From DAOUFU01 sp034429275 (GTDB lineage Bacteria > Chloroflexota > Anaerolineae > Aggregatilineales > Aggregatilineaceae), in the NCBI GenBank assembly GCA_034429275.1, contig DAOUFU010000047.1, positions 1-42,098 on the forward strand: a stretch of 42,098 bases of DNA, read 5' to 3'. The translations under genes and the position numbers were made by a program. The notes under the pieces were generated by a model. The model saw only the letters and a program-made list of their open reading frames with translations, ran no database searches and was not told where the DNA came from. This document shows, one piece after another, positions 33,504 through 41,860 of this stretch (its first letter is position 1; each line of letters begins with the position of its first letter).

Positions 33504-34184
33504 TCAGGGGGTAGAGCGGGGCGAATCGCCTGGAGAGGGAGAAAATAACCGCCTGCTGCTCACATGAACTTCGCGTTCGGCCCCGTCGATCACCAGGCGC
33601 AGCGTGCTGCCGGACCCCATCTGCGCCTCGGTGACCCACAAAGCCCCGGAATCAGGAGGCGCGGCGAGCAGCAGTGCCAGCGCGCTCCAACTGGTAAACC
33701 GCACGTCGTAGATCTCCATAAAATAATGGGTCAGCATCCCGGTCTGGCCGGAGCGCTGAGTCAGCGATTCTTCTTCGTGGGTCCACAAATACGACAGACT
33801 CACTTCGCTGGGCTTGAGATCGGGCAGGAGCTTAGATTCAGTCACCAGTTCCTCATACAGTTCCCGGAATGGCGAGCGTTCGCGCTCTGCCCCGCTGTTG
33901 AACCACTCGCGGAACTGATCCAGGTGGCGCACCGGCAGCATGCCGCGCAGATCGGGATCGCCGGGCTTTTCGGGGATCATGGCCCAGCGCGCGAAGATCG
34001 CCGGATCGTGGACGGTCAGCGCGCCGCCAATGGGCGACAGCACATACAGCCCCTTTTCGCGGCGGTTGGCATTCAACAGCAGCAGGTACTGGTCGGCGTG
34101 TTTGATCCGGCACAGCGCCGCGCAGCTAATACGAATCCACTCGGAGGGGTTCTCGGCAGGTGGAGGCAGGATGTCATTCGTCAT
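33504..34184 (-). CDS. NUDIX-like protein with an insertion in the Nudix box
   Basis: A 226-residue protein. RISCAALCRIKHADQYLLLL, YVLSPIGGAL, and later FRELYEELVTESKLL follow the NUDIX fold, but about 60 residues separate the GG from the RELxEE helix instead of the usual handful. This resembles the SMODS-associated NUDIX group as I remember it; no cyclic-nucleotide synthase or defence gene is nearby. ATG 34184 has AAAGGT 9 nt upstream; a GTG directly before it is also possible. The substrate is unknown. Confidence 0.55.
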   Translation of the reverse strand: MTNDILPPPAENPSEWIRISCAALCRIKHADQYLLLLNANRREKGLYVLSPIGGALTVHDPAIFARWAMIPEKPGDPDLRGMLPVRHLDQFREWFNSGAERERSPFRELYEELVTESKLLPDLKPSEVSLSYLWTHEEESLTQRSGQTGMLTHYFMEIYDVRFTSWSALALLLAAPPDSGALWVTEAQMGSGSTLRLVIDGAEREVHVSSRRLFSPSPGDSPRSTP

Positions 34185-34289
34185 CACGCGGTGACCTTTT
34201 CTGGCACAGGATGAGAACCACCCATAGCTTACTGCCGATCTTCCCGCCCGCCAAACCAGTTATCGGTCGTGCATCGAACCCGTTTGGAA

Positions 34290-34322
34290 TAAAAAAGATG
34301 CCAGACCCAGGCAAGGTCTGGC
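34290..34322 (-). terminator. Strong minus-strand intrinsic terminator
   Basis: The minus strand carries GCCAGACC, a 7-nt loop, GGTCTGGC (34322-34300), then ATC and six T. No protein gene ends just upstream on this strand, so its transcript is unexplained. Confidence 0.72.
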
Positions 34323-34323
34323 T

Positions 34324-34336
34324 CAAAACCGTTTTG
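34324..34336. promoter_or_regulatory. 13-bp palindrome CAAAAC-C-GTTTTG
   Basis: A perfect 6-1-6 inverted repeat directly beside the terminator hairpin, about 65 nt before the tRNA promoter. Its role is unknown. Confidence 0.3.
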
Positions 34337-34400
34337 GTTTCAAGGCACCGAGTCCTGACTGGATAAGAAAAGAGCACTTGTGAGATAGCCAAAAAATCCC

Positions 34401-34429
34401 TTGACACGGCGGGGGCGGTCTGGTATCCT
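34401..34429 (+). promoter_or_regulatory. Promoter of tRNA-Asn
   Basis: TTGACA (34401-34406), 17-nt spacer, TATCCT (34424-34429), with TGG just before the -10 (extended -10). A start near 34436 would be 6 nt before the tRNA. Confidence 0.9.
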
Positions 34430-34441
34430 TTTTCCCGTCAT

Positions 34442-34516
34442 TCCTGAGTAGCTCAATGGCAGAGCAATCGGCTGTTAACCGATGGGTTGTCGGTTCGAGT
34501 CCTACCTCAGGAGCCA
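34442..34516 (+). tRNA. tRNA-Asn (GTT anticodon), CCA encoded
   Basis: The acceptor stem TCCTGAG/CTCAGGA pairs over 7 bp. D-arm AGCTCAATGGCAGAGC, anticodon arm ATCGG-CTGTTAA-CCGAT with anticodon GTT at 34474-34476, and T-arm GGTTCGAGTCC are all present. The discriminator is G and CCA is encoded. Confidence 0.98.
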
Positions 34517-34518
34517 CG

Positions 34519-34556
34519 AAAAAACCCCCGGCGGCATCGTCGAGGGTTTTTGTTTT
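34519..34556. terminator. Bidirectional intrinsic terminator after tRNA-Asn
   Basis: An A-tract plus CCC pairs with GGG plus a T-tract around a GC-rich loop. T-runs flank the hairpin on both strands, so it can end the tRNA transcript and the opposing M29 operon. Confidence 0.82.
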
Positions 34557-34592
34557 GCGGCCTGAATGGCGCGGTCGACAAGCCACCCCGGC

Positions 34593-35696
34593 CTAGATCA
34601 CGAATTTTCCGTCCCGGTAGAACAGGTCGCCGTCAACGGTGATCGTCCCGCCCGACCGCATATCGCAAATCATGTCCCAGTGCACATCCGAGACGTTCAC
34701 GCTGCCCGTCTCGGCATAACCCTGGCCGACCGCCATGTGAATCGTGCCGCCGATCTTCTCGTCGAACAGAATCGAGCCGGTGAAGCGCTGGATGTCGGTA
34801 TTGGTGCCGATGGCGAACTCTCCCAGGCGACGCGCGCCGGGCGTATTGATGGTGGCAATGAGAAATTCCTCGTTGGCCTCGGCGTGGGCGTCAACAATCT
34901 CCCCATCCTTGAAGCGCAGCTCGATGCCCTTCACTTCGTTCCCCTGGTAAAAAGCCGGGTAGCTGAAGCGTACCCAGCCGTTGACGCTGTTCTCGACCGG
35001 CCCGGTGAAAATCTCGCCATCGGGGAAATTCTCGTGGCCGCAGGCGTTTTTGAAGATGCGCCCCTCGATGGACATCTCCAGGTCGATGTGCTCGCCCTGC
35101 ACGCGCAGATGCTTCCGGCCTTTGAGCCATTCCACCAGCTTTTCCTGCGCGATCTGCACCTGCCGCCATGCCGCGACCGGGTCCTCCAGGTGGACTTTGC
35201 ACGCCCCGTAAAGGAAATCCTCGTACTGGCGCAGCGACATGCCGCCGCTCTGGGCATAGGCATGGGTGGGGAACTGGGTGGTACAGCGCCGCAGGGTCCC
35301 GGCAGCCTCACGCCGCATCTGGATGCTGATCAAGGCATCGCGCGAGGAAGCACGGGCGCGCTGCTGCGCCTGGGGATAGTCGCTCCGGTCGCGCATATTC
35401 TCGGCAGCCTCGATGCGGATGATCACCGGGGCCTCTTCGTACATCAGCTTGAGCATCGGGTTAACGTCACGAAGCTGGTCGAGATCGTCGGTTGCGCCCA
35501 GCGCGATCGGGTCTTCCTGGCTCATGTGAATGTAGACGACCGGCAGCCCGCCCGCTTTGTACGCTTCTTCATACAGGGCCTGGGCGAGCGGCTCTCCGGC
35601 AGGGCTGGTGCTGCGGATCAAAACACGCTCACCGGGTTTGACGGCTGTCGAATAGTTGATCAGCACCTGCGCCATTTTCTGAATGCGATTGTCCAT
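34593..35696 (-). CDS. M29 family aminopeptidase (aminopeptidase T-like)
   Basis: A 367-residue cytoplasmic metallopeptidase. The N-terminal domain begins IQKMAQVLINYSTAVKPGER, followed by RIEAAENM. In the catalytic part, likely metal ligands are the Glu in FPDGEIFTGP, the Glu in FDEKIGGT, the His in GTIHMAVG, and His/Asp in VSDVHWDMI. These match the family order. It should remove N-terminal residues with broad specificity. ATG 35696 is chosen with GGAG 11 nt upstream; the frame continues 70 codons upstream without a plausible start. It is last in the galT-galK-TPR-APH run, 112 nt after the APH-like gene. Confidence 0.9.
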   Translation of the reverse strand: MDNRIQKMAQVLINYSTAVKPGERVLIRSTSPAGEPLAQALYEEAYKAGGLPVVYIHMSQEDPIALGATDDLDQLRDVNPMLKLMYEEAPVIIRIEAAENMRDRSDYPQAQQRARASSRDALISIQMRREAAGTLRRCTTQFPTHAYAQSGGMSLRQYEDFLYGACKVHLEDPVAAWRQVQIAQEKLVEWLKGRKHLRVQGEHIDLEMSIEGRIFKNACGHENFPDGEIFTGPVENSVNGWVRFSYPAFYQGNEVKGIELRFKDGEIVDAHAEANEEFLIATINTPGARRLGEFAIGTNTDIQRFTGSILFDEKIGGTIHMAVGQGYAETGSVNVSDVHWDMICDMRSGGTITVDGDLFYRDGKFVI

Positions 35697-35808
35697 AAGG
35701 GTATTTTCTCCACAGCAGGCCGGCGCACGCGGGATGCCTGGCGCGCCGGCCTCACAAGGCGACACAGTGCCGCGCATTGTACCACGTCTGATTGACCAGG
35801 GGGGAATG

Positions 35809-36768
35809 TCACCGATCCAGCAGCGAAAGCCCGGTGCGGGTTTCCACGAAGGCCAGCACACCCTGCCACATGGGGACCATGTGCTGCAAGAAACGCGCGC
35901 GCTCATCTTCGGCCAGCGTCGAGATCGAAGCGGCCACTCGTGTCAGCAGGCGCAGCGCGCTGAGCGTCTCCCACAGTTCCTGGTCGGCCACCGGCCCGGC
36001 TTCGGCGGTATAGGCGGCGATGAACTGGTCACTGAGCGAAGTCCCGTAGGCGCTCAGGGCGGCGCTGGCGAACCCCACATCGAAGCGGGGATCGGCCAGC
36101 ACAGCGCTTTCCCAGCCATAGATCAGCGCCACTCGCGCCCCCTCGGCCAGGATGTGATCGAGCCGGTAATCGCCGTGAATGAGCGTGGGCGGCTGCTCGA
36201 CCATGTGCTCGACTCGCGGCATCAGCCAGGTGAGAATCCGGTCGAGTTCGGGGGTTCTGAGGACTTGGCCGCGCTGAGCCAGCAGCGTCACGATGTAGCG
36301 CAGGGGCATCGCAGGCAGATCGGGCAACGTAGGCCAGTACAGCCGGTGGAGCCGGGCCAGTCGGGCCGCGAAATCTCTGCCGACCCGTGCAAAAAAACGC
36401 GCCGGGTCGCTGCTCATGCCGCGCCCATCGGCGAATTCTACCAGCAGCCCCAGGCGGCGGCTGCGAGCGGTCCAGCTCAGGGCATACGGTTCAGGCACGC
36501 CTATATTGCGCGCGCTCATGCCGGGAGCGCCTGCGTTGTGCGCGTGCAGGGCACGCAGCGTGGTGAAGCAGCGCAGCGCCTCGGACGCAGCGGGAATGCC
36601 ATAGCGCAGCAGCAGGACGTAGGGGGGAACGCCGGGCGCTTCCAGGCGGTATCCCTGGCCGCGCTTGCCATAGCCTGCCGGGACGGGGACCGGCGTGGCA
36701 TTCACCAGCTTCCCGAAGGCCAGCCAGAGCAGACTCTCAAGATCAGGATCGGGGCGTTCCGGGGTCAT
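35809..36768 (-). CDS. APH-fold phosphotransferase-like protein with altered metal-site residues
   Basis: A 319-residue protein with the aminoglycoside-phosphotransferase/choline kinase C-lobe pattern. The catalytic loop is LIHGDYRLDHIL, where the family has HGDxxxxN, and the next motif is LIYGWESAVLADPRFDVGF, where the family has (I)DWE. The Mg-binding Asn is therefore His and the Mg-binding Asp is Gly, each one base from the usual codon. The catalytic Asp (HGD) is kept. The N-lobe is recognisable but diverged. Its ATG overlaps the TPR gene stop (ATGA), so the two products are likely to work together. It may be an inactive or atypical kinase. Confidence 0.8.
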   Translation of the reverse strand: MTPERPDPDLESLLWLAFGKLVNATPVPVPAGYGKRGQGYRLEAPGVPPYVLLLRYGIPAASEALRCFTTLRALHAHNAGAPGMSARNIGVPEPYALSWTARSRRLGLLVEFADGRGMSSDPARFFARVGRDFAARLARLHRLYWPTLPDLPAMPLRYIVTLLAQRGQVLRTPELDRILTWLMPRVEHMVEQPPTLIHGDYRLDHILAEGARVALIYGWESAVLADPRFDVGFASAALSAYGTSLSDQFIAAYTAEAGPVADQELWETLSALRLLTRVAASISTLAEDERARFLQHMVPMWQGVLAFVETRTGLSLLDR

Positions 36769-38129
36769 TCGCTTGTCCCGGCGGCGATATGCGCCCCTGT
36801 GTTGTCGGAGGTGCTGGCGTCCTGGTGGGCCGCCAGCGCCACCTCCATCTCGGCGATCATGTCTGCCAGGCCGTCGATCACCGTGTTGGATTCGGCGAGG
36901 AAGCACAGGCCGTTATGCACCGTTTCGAGCAGGCTGCGCTCTGGCCCCTGGTCCAGGACAATGCGCAGTTGGGCGAGCGCCTCGTCGCGTCTGCCGAGCA
37001 CCAGCAGCGCCTGGGCGTAATCCATGCGCGTCCACATATTGCGCGGATCGTCGTCCAGTTCGAGCAGGGCATTCTCCAGCACCCGCTCGAAGTAGTGACG
37101 GGCCTCTTCCAGGTTGCCCAGGCGGGTATGCAGCGCCGCCAGGTTGATGATGGGATAGGACGACGCGGGTGTACACTTGCGGGCTTTGTCATAGGCGCGC
37201 AGAGCTTCCTGGTAGCGCCCCTGGCGGCGGTAGAGTCCGCCCAGCGTGCCATAGTACGACTCGCCGTCCATATCGGTCAGCGAAGGATCGGGTTTGAGCG
37301 CGTCGAGCAGACAGATTTCGGCCTGCGCCCACAGCCGGTCGCGTTCTTCCATCCGGTCAGGGTCGGTGATGGCATCGCCTTTGCGACGCAGTGCCAACCC
37401 CAGGGCAGCCAGTGCCGGGGTGAAGGTGGCTTCGGGCTTGAGCGCAGACTGCAAGTACTCGATAGCCTTGTCGAATTCCTTGCGCGCGGTGTAAAGATAG
37501 CCCAGCAGGTAGTTAGTGGCCTGGTTGGTCGGCTCAAGCTCGTGGGCAGCGGTCAGAGTTTTGAGCGCGGTCGCCAGGTTGTGCGCGCGTACTTGCTGTT
37601 CGGCAACTAGCTGCAACGAGACCACCCGCATCGAGTCGCGGCCATACTTGCGGATGTCCTCGATCTCGGCGCGGTTGTGCTCGACCAGTTGAGCCACATC
37701 GCGGGTGAGCCGATCGCGCAGCTCGGCCAGTTCCTTCTCCCGGACGGCCAGTTCGCTTTCGCGCTCTTTGGTGCGGCGCTCCATCTCGTCCACTTTTTCG
37801 ATGGCCCGCTCGAATTCTTCAAGGATGCTGCGGCGCAGGATATACGCGCCCACTGCTAGCAGAACGCCAACAATGGCCGAAGCTGCCTCAACAAAGCTCA
37901 GCAGCAGCCCGGCAAATTCGGTGGTCTCGTTAGCACGGTCGAGAATCGCCTGGGCGGTGTCGGGCGTGACCGGTTCCCCGACGGTAACGGGCTGAGGGTG
38001 GCGATCGAGATCGTTGTGCCGGGCCTGAAACACGGCATAGAAAGCCAGCAGGATCGCGGCGGCTGCCAGCACATAAATCACAAACATGTGGTTGAGGCGC
38101 GATCGGGTTTGTTTCTGTAGCTCAGACAC
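36765..38129 (-). CDS. Membrane-anchored TPR protein with coiled coil
   Basis: A 454-residue protein. Two membrane helices (about 14-34 and 72-98) flank a short outside loop. A charged coiled coil (about 100-165, rich in E, R and K) and then TPR repeats (about 185-420, for example AIEYLQSALKPEA and ALRAYDKARKCTPASSYP) lie in the cytoplasm. It should act as a protein-binding scaffold. The start is GTG with GGAGG 7 nt upstream. It begins 32 nt after galK and is translationally coupled to the APH-like gene. Its partner is unknown. Confidence 0.87.
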   Translation of the reverse strand: MSELQKQTRSRLNHMFVIYVLAAAAILLAFYAVFQARHNDLDRHPQPVTVGEPVTPDTAQAILDRANETTEFAGLLLSFVEAASAIVGVLLAVGAYILRRSILEEFERAIEKVDEMERRTKERESELAVREKELAELRDRLTRDVAQLVEHNRAEIEDIRKYGRDSMRVVSLQLVAEQQVRAHNLATALKTLTAAHELEPTNQATNYLLGYLYTARKEFDKAIEYLQSALKPEATFTPALAALGLALRRKGDAITDPDRMEERDRLWAQAEICLLDALKPDPSLTDMDGESYYGTLGGLYRRQGRYQEALRAYDKARKCTPASSYPIINLAALHTRLGNLEEARHYFERVLENALLELDDDPRNMWTRMDYAQALLVLGRRDEALAQLRIVLDQGPERSLLETVHNGLCFLAESNTVIDGLADMIAEMEVALAAHQDASTSDNTGAHIAAGTSE

Positions 38130-38161
38130 CGCTGATCCTCCCTGGCGTGGCCCGCGCGGCG

Positions 38162-39322
38162 CTAGACCTGCTCGACGCCGCTGCCCGCTGCCGCCTGACA
38201 GACATATATCTCCGGCGTGAGGCCGCTGCCCTGCTCATAGGCCGGGCCAACCGCCGCCACAAACGACTCGACCGTGTGCTCATCCACCAGCGCGACGGCG
38301 CAGCCACCAAACCCCGCGCCGGTCATACGTGCGCCGAAACAGCCGGGCTGCGCATTAGCGAGGTCCACCATCAAGTCAAGCTCGCGGCAACTGACCTCGT
38401 AATCGTCGCGCAGGCTGACGTGCGACGCTTTCATATACTGCCCGGCGGTGATCATGCCGCCGCCATGTGTGCGATTGCTCAGCATCATGGCGGTCGATTG
38501 GGTGCGCAGGTTCTCGGTGACAATGTGTCGGGCGCGGCGGTAGAGCACGTCGCCCAGGCGATCGCGGGCATTCTCCACCATTTCGCGCGTGGCGTCGCGC
38601 AGCGCCGGGACGCCCAGAATTCGGGCGGCTTCTTCGCACTGAGCGCGTCGCAGGGCGTATTCAGAATCCACCAGGCCGCGCTGCTTGCGAGTGTTCATGA
38701 TCACCACGCTGAGGCCCGCCGGGATCGATATCGGGCGCGCCTCCAGGCTGCGGCAGTCGATCAGCAGCGCATGGCCCTCGACCCCCATCGCCGACGCCAT
38801 CTGGTCCATCACACCACACGGCATCCCGATGAACTGGTGCTCGACTTCCACCCCTGCCAGCGCCTTATCTTTTTGGGACATGGTGGCACCGGCCAGGGCC
38901 AGGCCCAATTCGATCATCACCACTTCGACGGCGGCAGATGAGGACAGGCCAGACCCCACCGGAATATCGCCGCCCATCACGGCATCGAAGCCGGGCAGTG
39001 TATAACCCCGCTCGCCGAGCCACCACAGCGACCCGCGCGGGTAGCGGCTCCACGCAGGCAGATCGTCGCGCCGCAGGTCGTCCAGGCTAAAGGTCGTCTC
39101 GGCTTTGAAATCCGCCGAGACAAGCGTCACCTGGCGATCGGCGCGGGGCCGCGCGGCAACAAAAATCGCGCGATCGATGGCGGCTGGCAGCACAAACCCG
39201 TCGTTATAGTCGGTGTGCTCGCCGATCAGGTTCACCCGGCCCGGCGCACGAGCCAACAGGCCCGGTGCCTGGCCAAAACGGTCGGAAAAAGTTGCTACAA
39301 CAGTCTCGCGTACTGACATCAT
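38162..39322 (-). CDS. galK: Galactokinase
   Basis: A 386-residue GHMP kinase that phosphorylates alpha-D-galactose at O1 with ATP (Leloir pathway). It has the galactose-binding signature GRVNLIGEHTDYNDG near residues 28-42, the phosphate loop PVGSGLSSSAAVEV, catalytic Asp in GVMDQMAS, and motif 3 GARMTGAGFGG. Length is normal. Two ATGs in a row open the gene; AGGA lies 4 and 7 nt before them. It follows galT by 47 nt. Confidence 0.97.
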   Translation of the reverse strand: MMSVRETVVATFSDRFGQAPGLLARAPGRVNLIGEHTDYNDGFVLPAAIDRAIFVAARPRADRQVTLVSADFKAETTFSLDDLRRDDLPAWSRYPRGSLWWLGERGYTLPGFDAVMGGDIPVGSGLSSSAAVEVVMIELGLALAGATMSQKDKALAGVEVEHQFIGMPCGVMDQMASAMGVEGHALLIDCRSLEARPISIPAGLSVVIMNTRKQRGLVDSEYALRRAQCEEAARILGVPALRDATREMVENARDRLGDVLYRRARHIVTENLRTQSTAMMLSNRTHGGGMITAGQYMKASHVSLRDDYEVSCRELDLMVDLANAQPGCFGARMTGAGFGGCAVALVDEHTVESFVAAVGPAYEQGSGLTPEIYVCQAAAGSGVEQV

Positions 39323-39369
39323 CCTGTCCTGGTCTACTGGTAAGGCGCTGCGCCCGGCGCTCAGGGTAT

Positions 39370-40416
39370 TCAGGCGCGCGTGTAATGAATATCCGAAAGT
39401 TCGCGCAGACGCGCGGCGGCCTGCTCTGCGGTGATATCGCGCTGGGGCGTCCCCAGCAGCTCGTACCCCACCATGAATTTACGAATCGTCGCGCTGCGCA
39501 GCAGCGGCGGGTAGAAATGGGCGTGCAGATGCCAATAGGGATGATCTGCGCCGTCGGTGGGCTGTTGGTGAAATCCCATACTGTACGGGAACGCCGTGCG
39601 GAACAGGTTGTCGTAGCGGACGGTGATCTGGTGCAGGATGTCGGCCAGGGCGTCGCGCTCAGCGGAGTCTAGATCGGGGATGCCGGGCACTGGCCGGTGT
39701 GAGATCACCAGCGTTTCGAAAGGCCACACGGCCCAGAAGGGTACGACAACCGTCCAGTGATCGTTGCGCGCCACGATGCGCTCGCCGCGCCGGTGTTCTT
39801 CGGCCAGGTAATCGGCCAGCAGGGTCGTGCCGTGCGCGTTGAAGTAGCGGCGTTGGGCGTCCAGCTCCTTGCTCACCTCGCGTGGCATATGCATGGTGGA
39901 CCAGATCTGGCCGTGAGGGTGCGGGTTGGAACAGCCCATCATCGCGCCCTTGTTCTCGAAGACCTGCACATAATTGATGAAGTCGCGCGCGCCGAGATCG
40001 AGGGTTTGATCGGCCCAGGTATCGACTACCGGGCGAATATCGGCGGTCTGCATCTGGGCCAGCGCGAGATCGTGGCGTGGGCTGAAGCAGATCACCCGGC
40101 AGATGCCGCGCTCGGCTTCCAGGCGAAACAGCGGGTGATCATCCGGCGCGCCGTCAGTGGGATCGGGCAGCAGCGCGGGAAAGTCGTTGTCGAAGACAAA
40201 GGTGCCGGTATAAGCAGGGTTGCGTTTGCCCCCTGCGCGAGGGTTGCTGGGGCACAGGTAACAGGTGGGGTCATACTGCGGGCGCGTCTCCGGCGGCAGG
40301 TCTTCGACCTGGCCCTGCCAGGGACGTTTGGCCCGATGCGGCGAGACCAGCAGCCACTCATCGGCCAATGGGTTATAGCGACGGTGCGGGTGTTCGGTGG
40401 GATCAAAGGCAGTCAT
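39370..40416 (-). CDS. galT: Galactose-1-phosphate uridylyltransferase
   Basis: A 348-residue HIT-superfamily enzyme that swaps UMP between UDP-glucose and galactose 1-phosphate. The active site is SNPHPHGQIWS, with the nucleotidylated middle His. The zinc Cys pair is CYLCPSN, and DNDFPALLPD and HAHFYPP are conserved. ATG 40416 begins a normal N-terminus (RRYNPLADEWLLVSPHRAKR); 24 extra in-frame codons upstream look non-coding. It heads galT-galK. No galE is visible in the window. Confidence 0.97.
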   Translation of the reverse strand: MTAFDPTEHPHRRYNPLADEWLLVSPHRAKRPWQGQVEDLPPETRPQYDPTCYLCPSNPRAGGKRNPAYTGTFVFDNDFPALLPDPTDGAPDDHPLFRLEAERGICRVICFSPRHDLALAQMQTADIRPVVDTWADQTLDLGARDFINYVQVFENKGAMMGCSNPHPHGQIWSTMHMPREVSKELDAQRRYFNAHGTTLLADYLAEEHRRGERIVARNDHWTVVVPFWAVWPFETLVISHRPVPGIPDLDSAERDALADILHQITVRYDNLFRTAFPYSMGFHQQPTDGADHPYWHLHAHFYPPLLRSATIRKFMVGYELLGTPQRDITAEQAAARLRELSDIHYTRA

Positions 40417-40519
40417 GATGAACGATCCAGTTCTCACCCCAGGTGCCGGGTGATATGCGCAGCCATCAAACCTGCGCTTAGTGTACAAAGGGCGGGTGTT
40501 TTTAGCTATGTGGGCAGAA

Positions 40520-40552
40520 CCGCCAGCGACAGGTCACCCCTGCCGCTGGCGG
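40520..40552 (-). terminator. Hairpin between the M24-fold gene and galT
   Basis: The 158-nt gap holds a stem CCGCCAGCG/CGCTGGCGG with an inner CAGG/CCTG stem and a 5-nt loop. The single mismatch is a G-U pair only in minus-strand RNA, so the minus strand is likely the transcribed one. The following U-run is weak (TTCT). Confidence 0.5.
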
Positions 40553-40574
40553 ATGCTTGTGATGCTGTGCCGCG

Positions 40575-41669
40575 CTACTCGATTTCCAGGGCGACCGGGC
40601 GCTCAAAGGTCATACCGTTGACGGTGACGGCGTGAGTCGGCCACTTTTCCATTGCGGTCAGGATTTCGGCGGGCTTGCCGGCTTCCGATACCATGATCGT
40701 ATCTTCGACTTTGGCACCGGTGATCGTCGGGTTCCAGGCACAGGTCATGCCCACTTCCAGCGGTGTGAGGTCGTTGGGAGTGACAAGAGTCTCGCGTGCG
40801 GCATAGCCGGCGGTACCGCCCTGGTGATGCAGCTTCCACTCGCCGGGGAATCCCGCCTGAGCATAGGCATTTTCCAGCACCTTGAAGATATCGGCCATGG
40901 TCGCGCCGGGCTGCGAGGCCGCGATCACAGCGGCATCGACCTCGGTGCAGGCGATCATCCGGCGGCGCAGGTCGTCGGAGAGCTTGCCAAAGTGAACCAG
41001 CCGCGTCACCGAACAAACCAGGCCATCCTTGCGCCCGCACAACACCAGCATGGCATAGCGATCCAGGATTTTGGCGGTGGCCATCGGGTGGCGGTAGTTG
41101 CGGATGCGCTCATCGGTGGCGACCAGCACCACAATGGGAGTCACGCCCCGGCTGCGGGTTTCGTAGCCCAGCGCGGCGGCAATCTCGAACTCGCTGTGGC
41201 CGGGTTTGACGCGGTAAATAGCGCGATGCATGGCGTCGGCGCAGGTCGCGCCCAACGCGCGGAAGCGGTCCCGTTCTACAGGCAGCAGGCGCGCGCGCAG
41301 CCGCGAAATCTCCCCACCCAGGTCGATCAGGCCGGGCATGGCGACATCCGAGGCGATCCGTGTACCGGGGATGGGGGGCGCAGCATCGTACCAGGGGGAA
41401 ACGTGAAGCTCAAAACCGCGCGCTTCGATCTTGTCCTCGCTGCGGAAGCGCGGTCCCTCGATGGTGTTCGTCCACACCTGCGCACTGTCGGCGGTGATGA
41501 CAACGGTTCCAACGCCAACGGTATCGGCGGTGTTGATCGCCGTATCCAGCCCGCCGGTGATCCAGGCGACGCTGTTAACGCTGCGCAGCCAGAGCGTGTC
41601 CACCTGGTGAGCGGCCATCAGCTCGCGGGCGCGGGCCAGTTTGGTTTGTACTTCCTGCGTGTAATCCAT
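40575..41669 (-). CDS. M24-fold protein lacking most metal ligands
   Basis: A 364-residue protein with the creatinase N-terminal domain and pita-bread C-terminal domain of M24 peptidases. Compared with the intact protein at 9030-10133, the first Asp position falls in LVLCGRKDG (no Asp aligned), the second is Ser (CSVTRL), the His is Gly (HQGGTAG), and the Glu of EPG is Asn (AWNPTI). Only the final Glu (VEDTIMV) remains. It cannot bind the usual two metals. It may be metal-independent like creatinase, or non-enzymatic. ATG 41669 has GAGG 9 nt upstream. Confidence 0.82.
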   Translation of the reverse strand: MDYTQEVQTKLARARELMAAHQVDTLWLRSVNSVAWITGGLDTAINTADTVGVGTVVITADSAQVWTNTIEGPRFRSEDKIEARGFELHVSPWYDAAPPIPGTRIASDVAMPGLIDLGGEISRLRARLLPVERDRFRALGATCADAMHRAIYRVKPGHSEFEIAAALGYETRSRGVTPIVVLVATDERIRNYRHPMATAKILDRYAMLVLCGRKDGLVCSVTRLVHFGKLSDDLRRRMIACTEVDAAVIAASQPGATMADIFKVLENAYAQAGFPGEWKLHHQGGTAGYAARETLVTPNDLTPLEVGMTCAWNPTITGAKVEDTIMVSEAGKPAEILTAMEKWPTHAVTVNGMTFERPVALEIE

Positions 41670-41755
41670 TGTGAGTGCCCTCAAAAGAATGGTATGAAAT
41701 CCACATCAGTGAACCGATCTAAAGGGTACCACAGGCGGCGCTTTTGGGCGAAGAC

Positions 41756-41780
41756 CTGCCCGCGCAGGGCGGGCAGTTTT
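41756..41780 (+). terminator. Hairpin with T-tract upstream of the groEL promoter
   Basis: CTGCCCGC, 5-nt loop, GCGGGCAG, then TTTT. It reads as a plus-strand terminator, although no plus-strand gene precedes it. It may block stray transcription from entering groEL. Confidence 0.55.
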
Positions 41781-41817
41781 ATATACAACTCTTACGTTAC
41801 TATGGCACAAAACCCGT

Positions 41818-41823
41818 TACAAT
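41818..41823 (+). promoter_or_regulatory. Putative -10 box of groEL
   Basis: TACAAT lies 9 nt before the CIRCE-like repeat and 144 nt before the groEL ATG. No convincing -35 is present at 16-18 nt (weak TTACGT/TTACTA options). Confidence 0.45.
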
Positions 41824-41831
41824 GAGCCGCT

Positions 41832-41860
41832 GCTGGCAGTCACATTGGCGGAGTGCCAGC
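41832..41860. promoter_or_regulatory. CIRCE-like element (HrcA operator)
   Basis: GCTGGCAGTC, a 9-nt spacer, then GAGTGCCAGC. Arm length and spacer match CIRCE (TTAGCACTC-N9-GAGTGCTAA); the arms pair at 9 of 10 positions. Its place just after a -10 box and before groEL supports heat-shock control by HrcA. Confidence 0.75.

Noticed and set aside
33504..34184. Part of a CBASS-like defence system
   Set aside because: Only the NUDIX-like fold suggests it. Neighbours are a DUF3048 lipoprotein, a small membrane protein and a tRNA, with no nucleotidyltransferase or effector.
34442..34516. tRNA as an integration site for a mobile element
   Set aside because: No integrase, no repeat of the tRNA 3' end and no change in composition beside it.
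34323..34586. 88-codon minus-strand frame over the tRNA (contains GLEPTTHRLTADCSAIELL)
   Set aside because: It is the antisense translation of tRNA-Asn, a common false hypothetical protein in annotations. It spans the terminator and has no start support.
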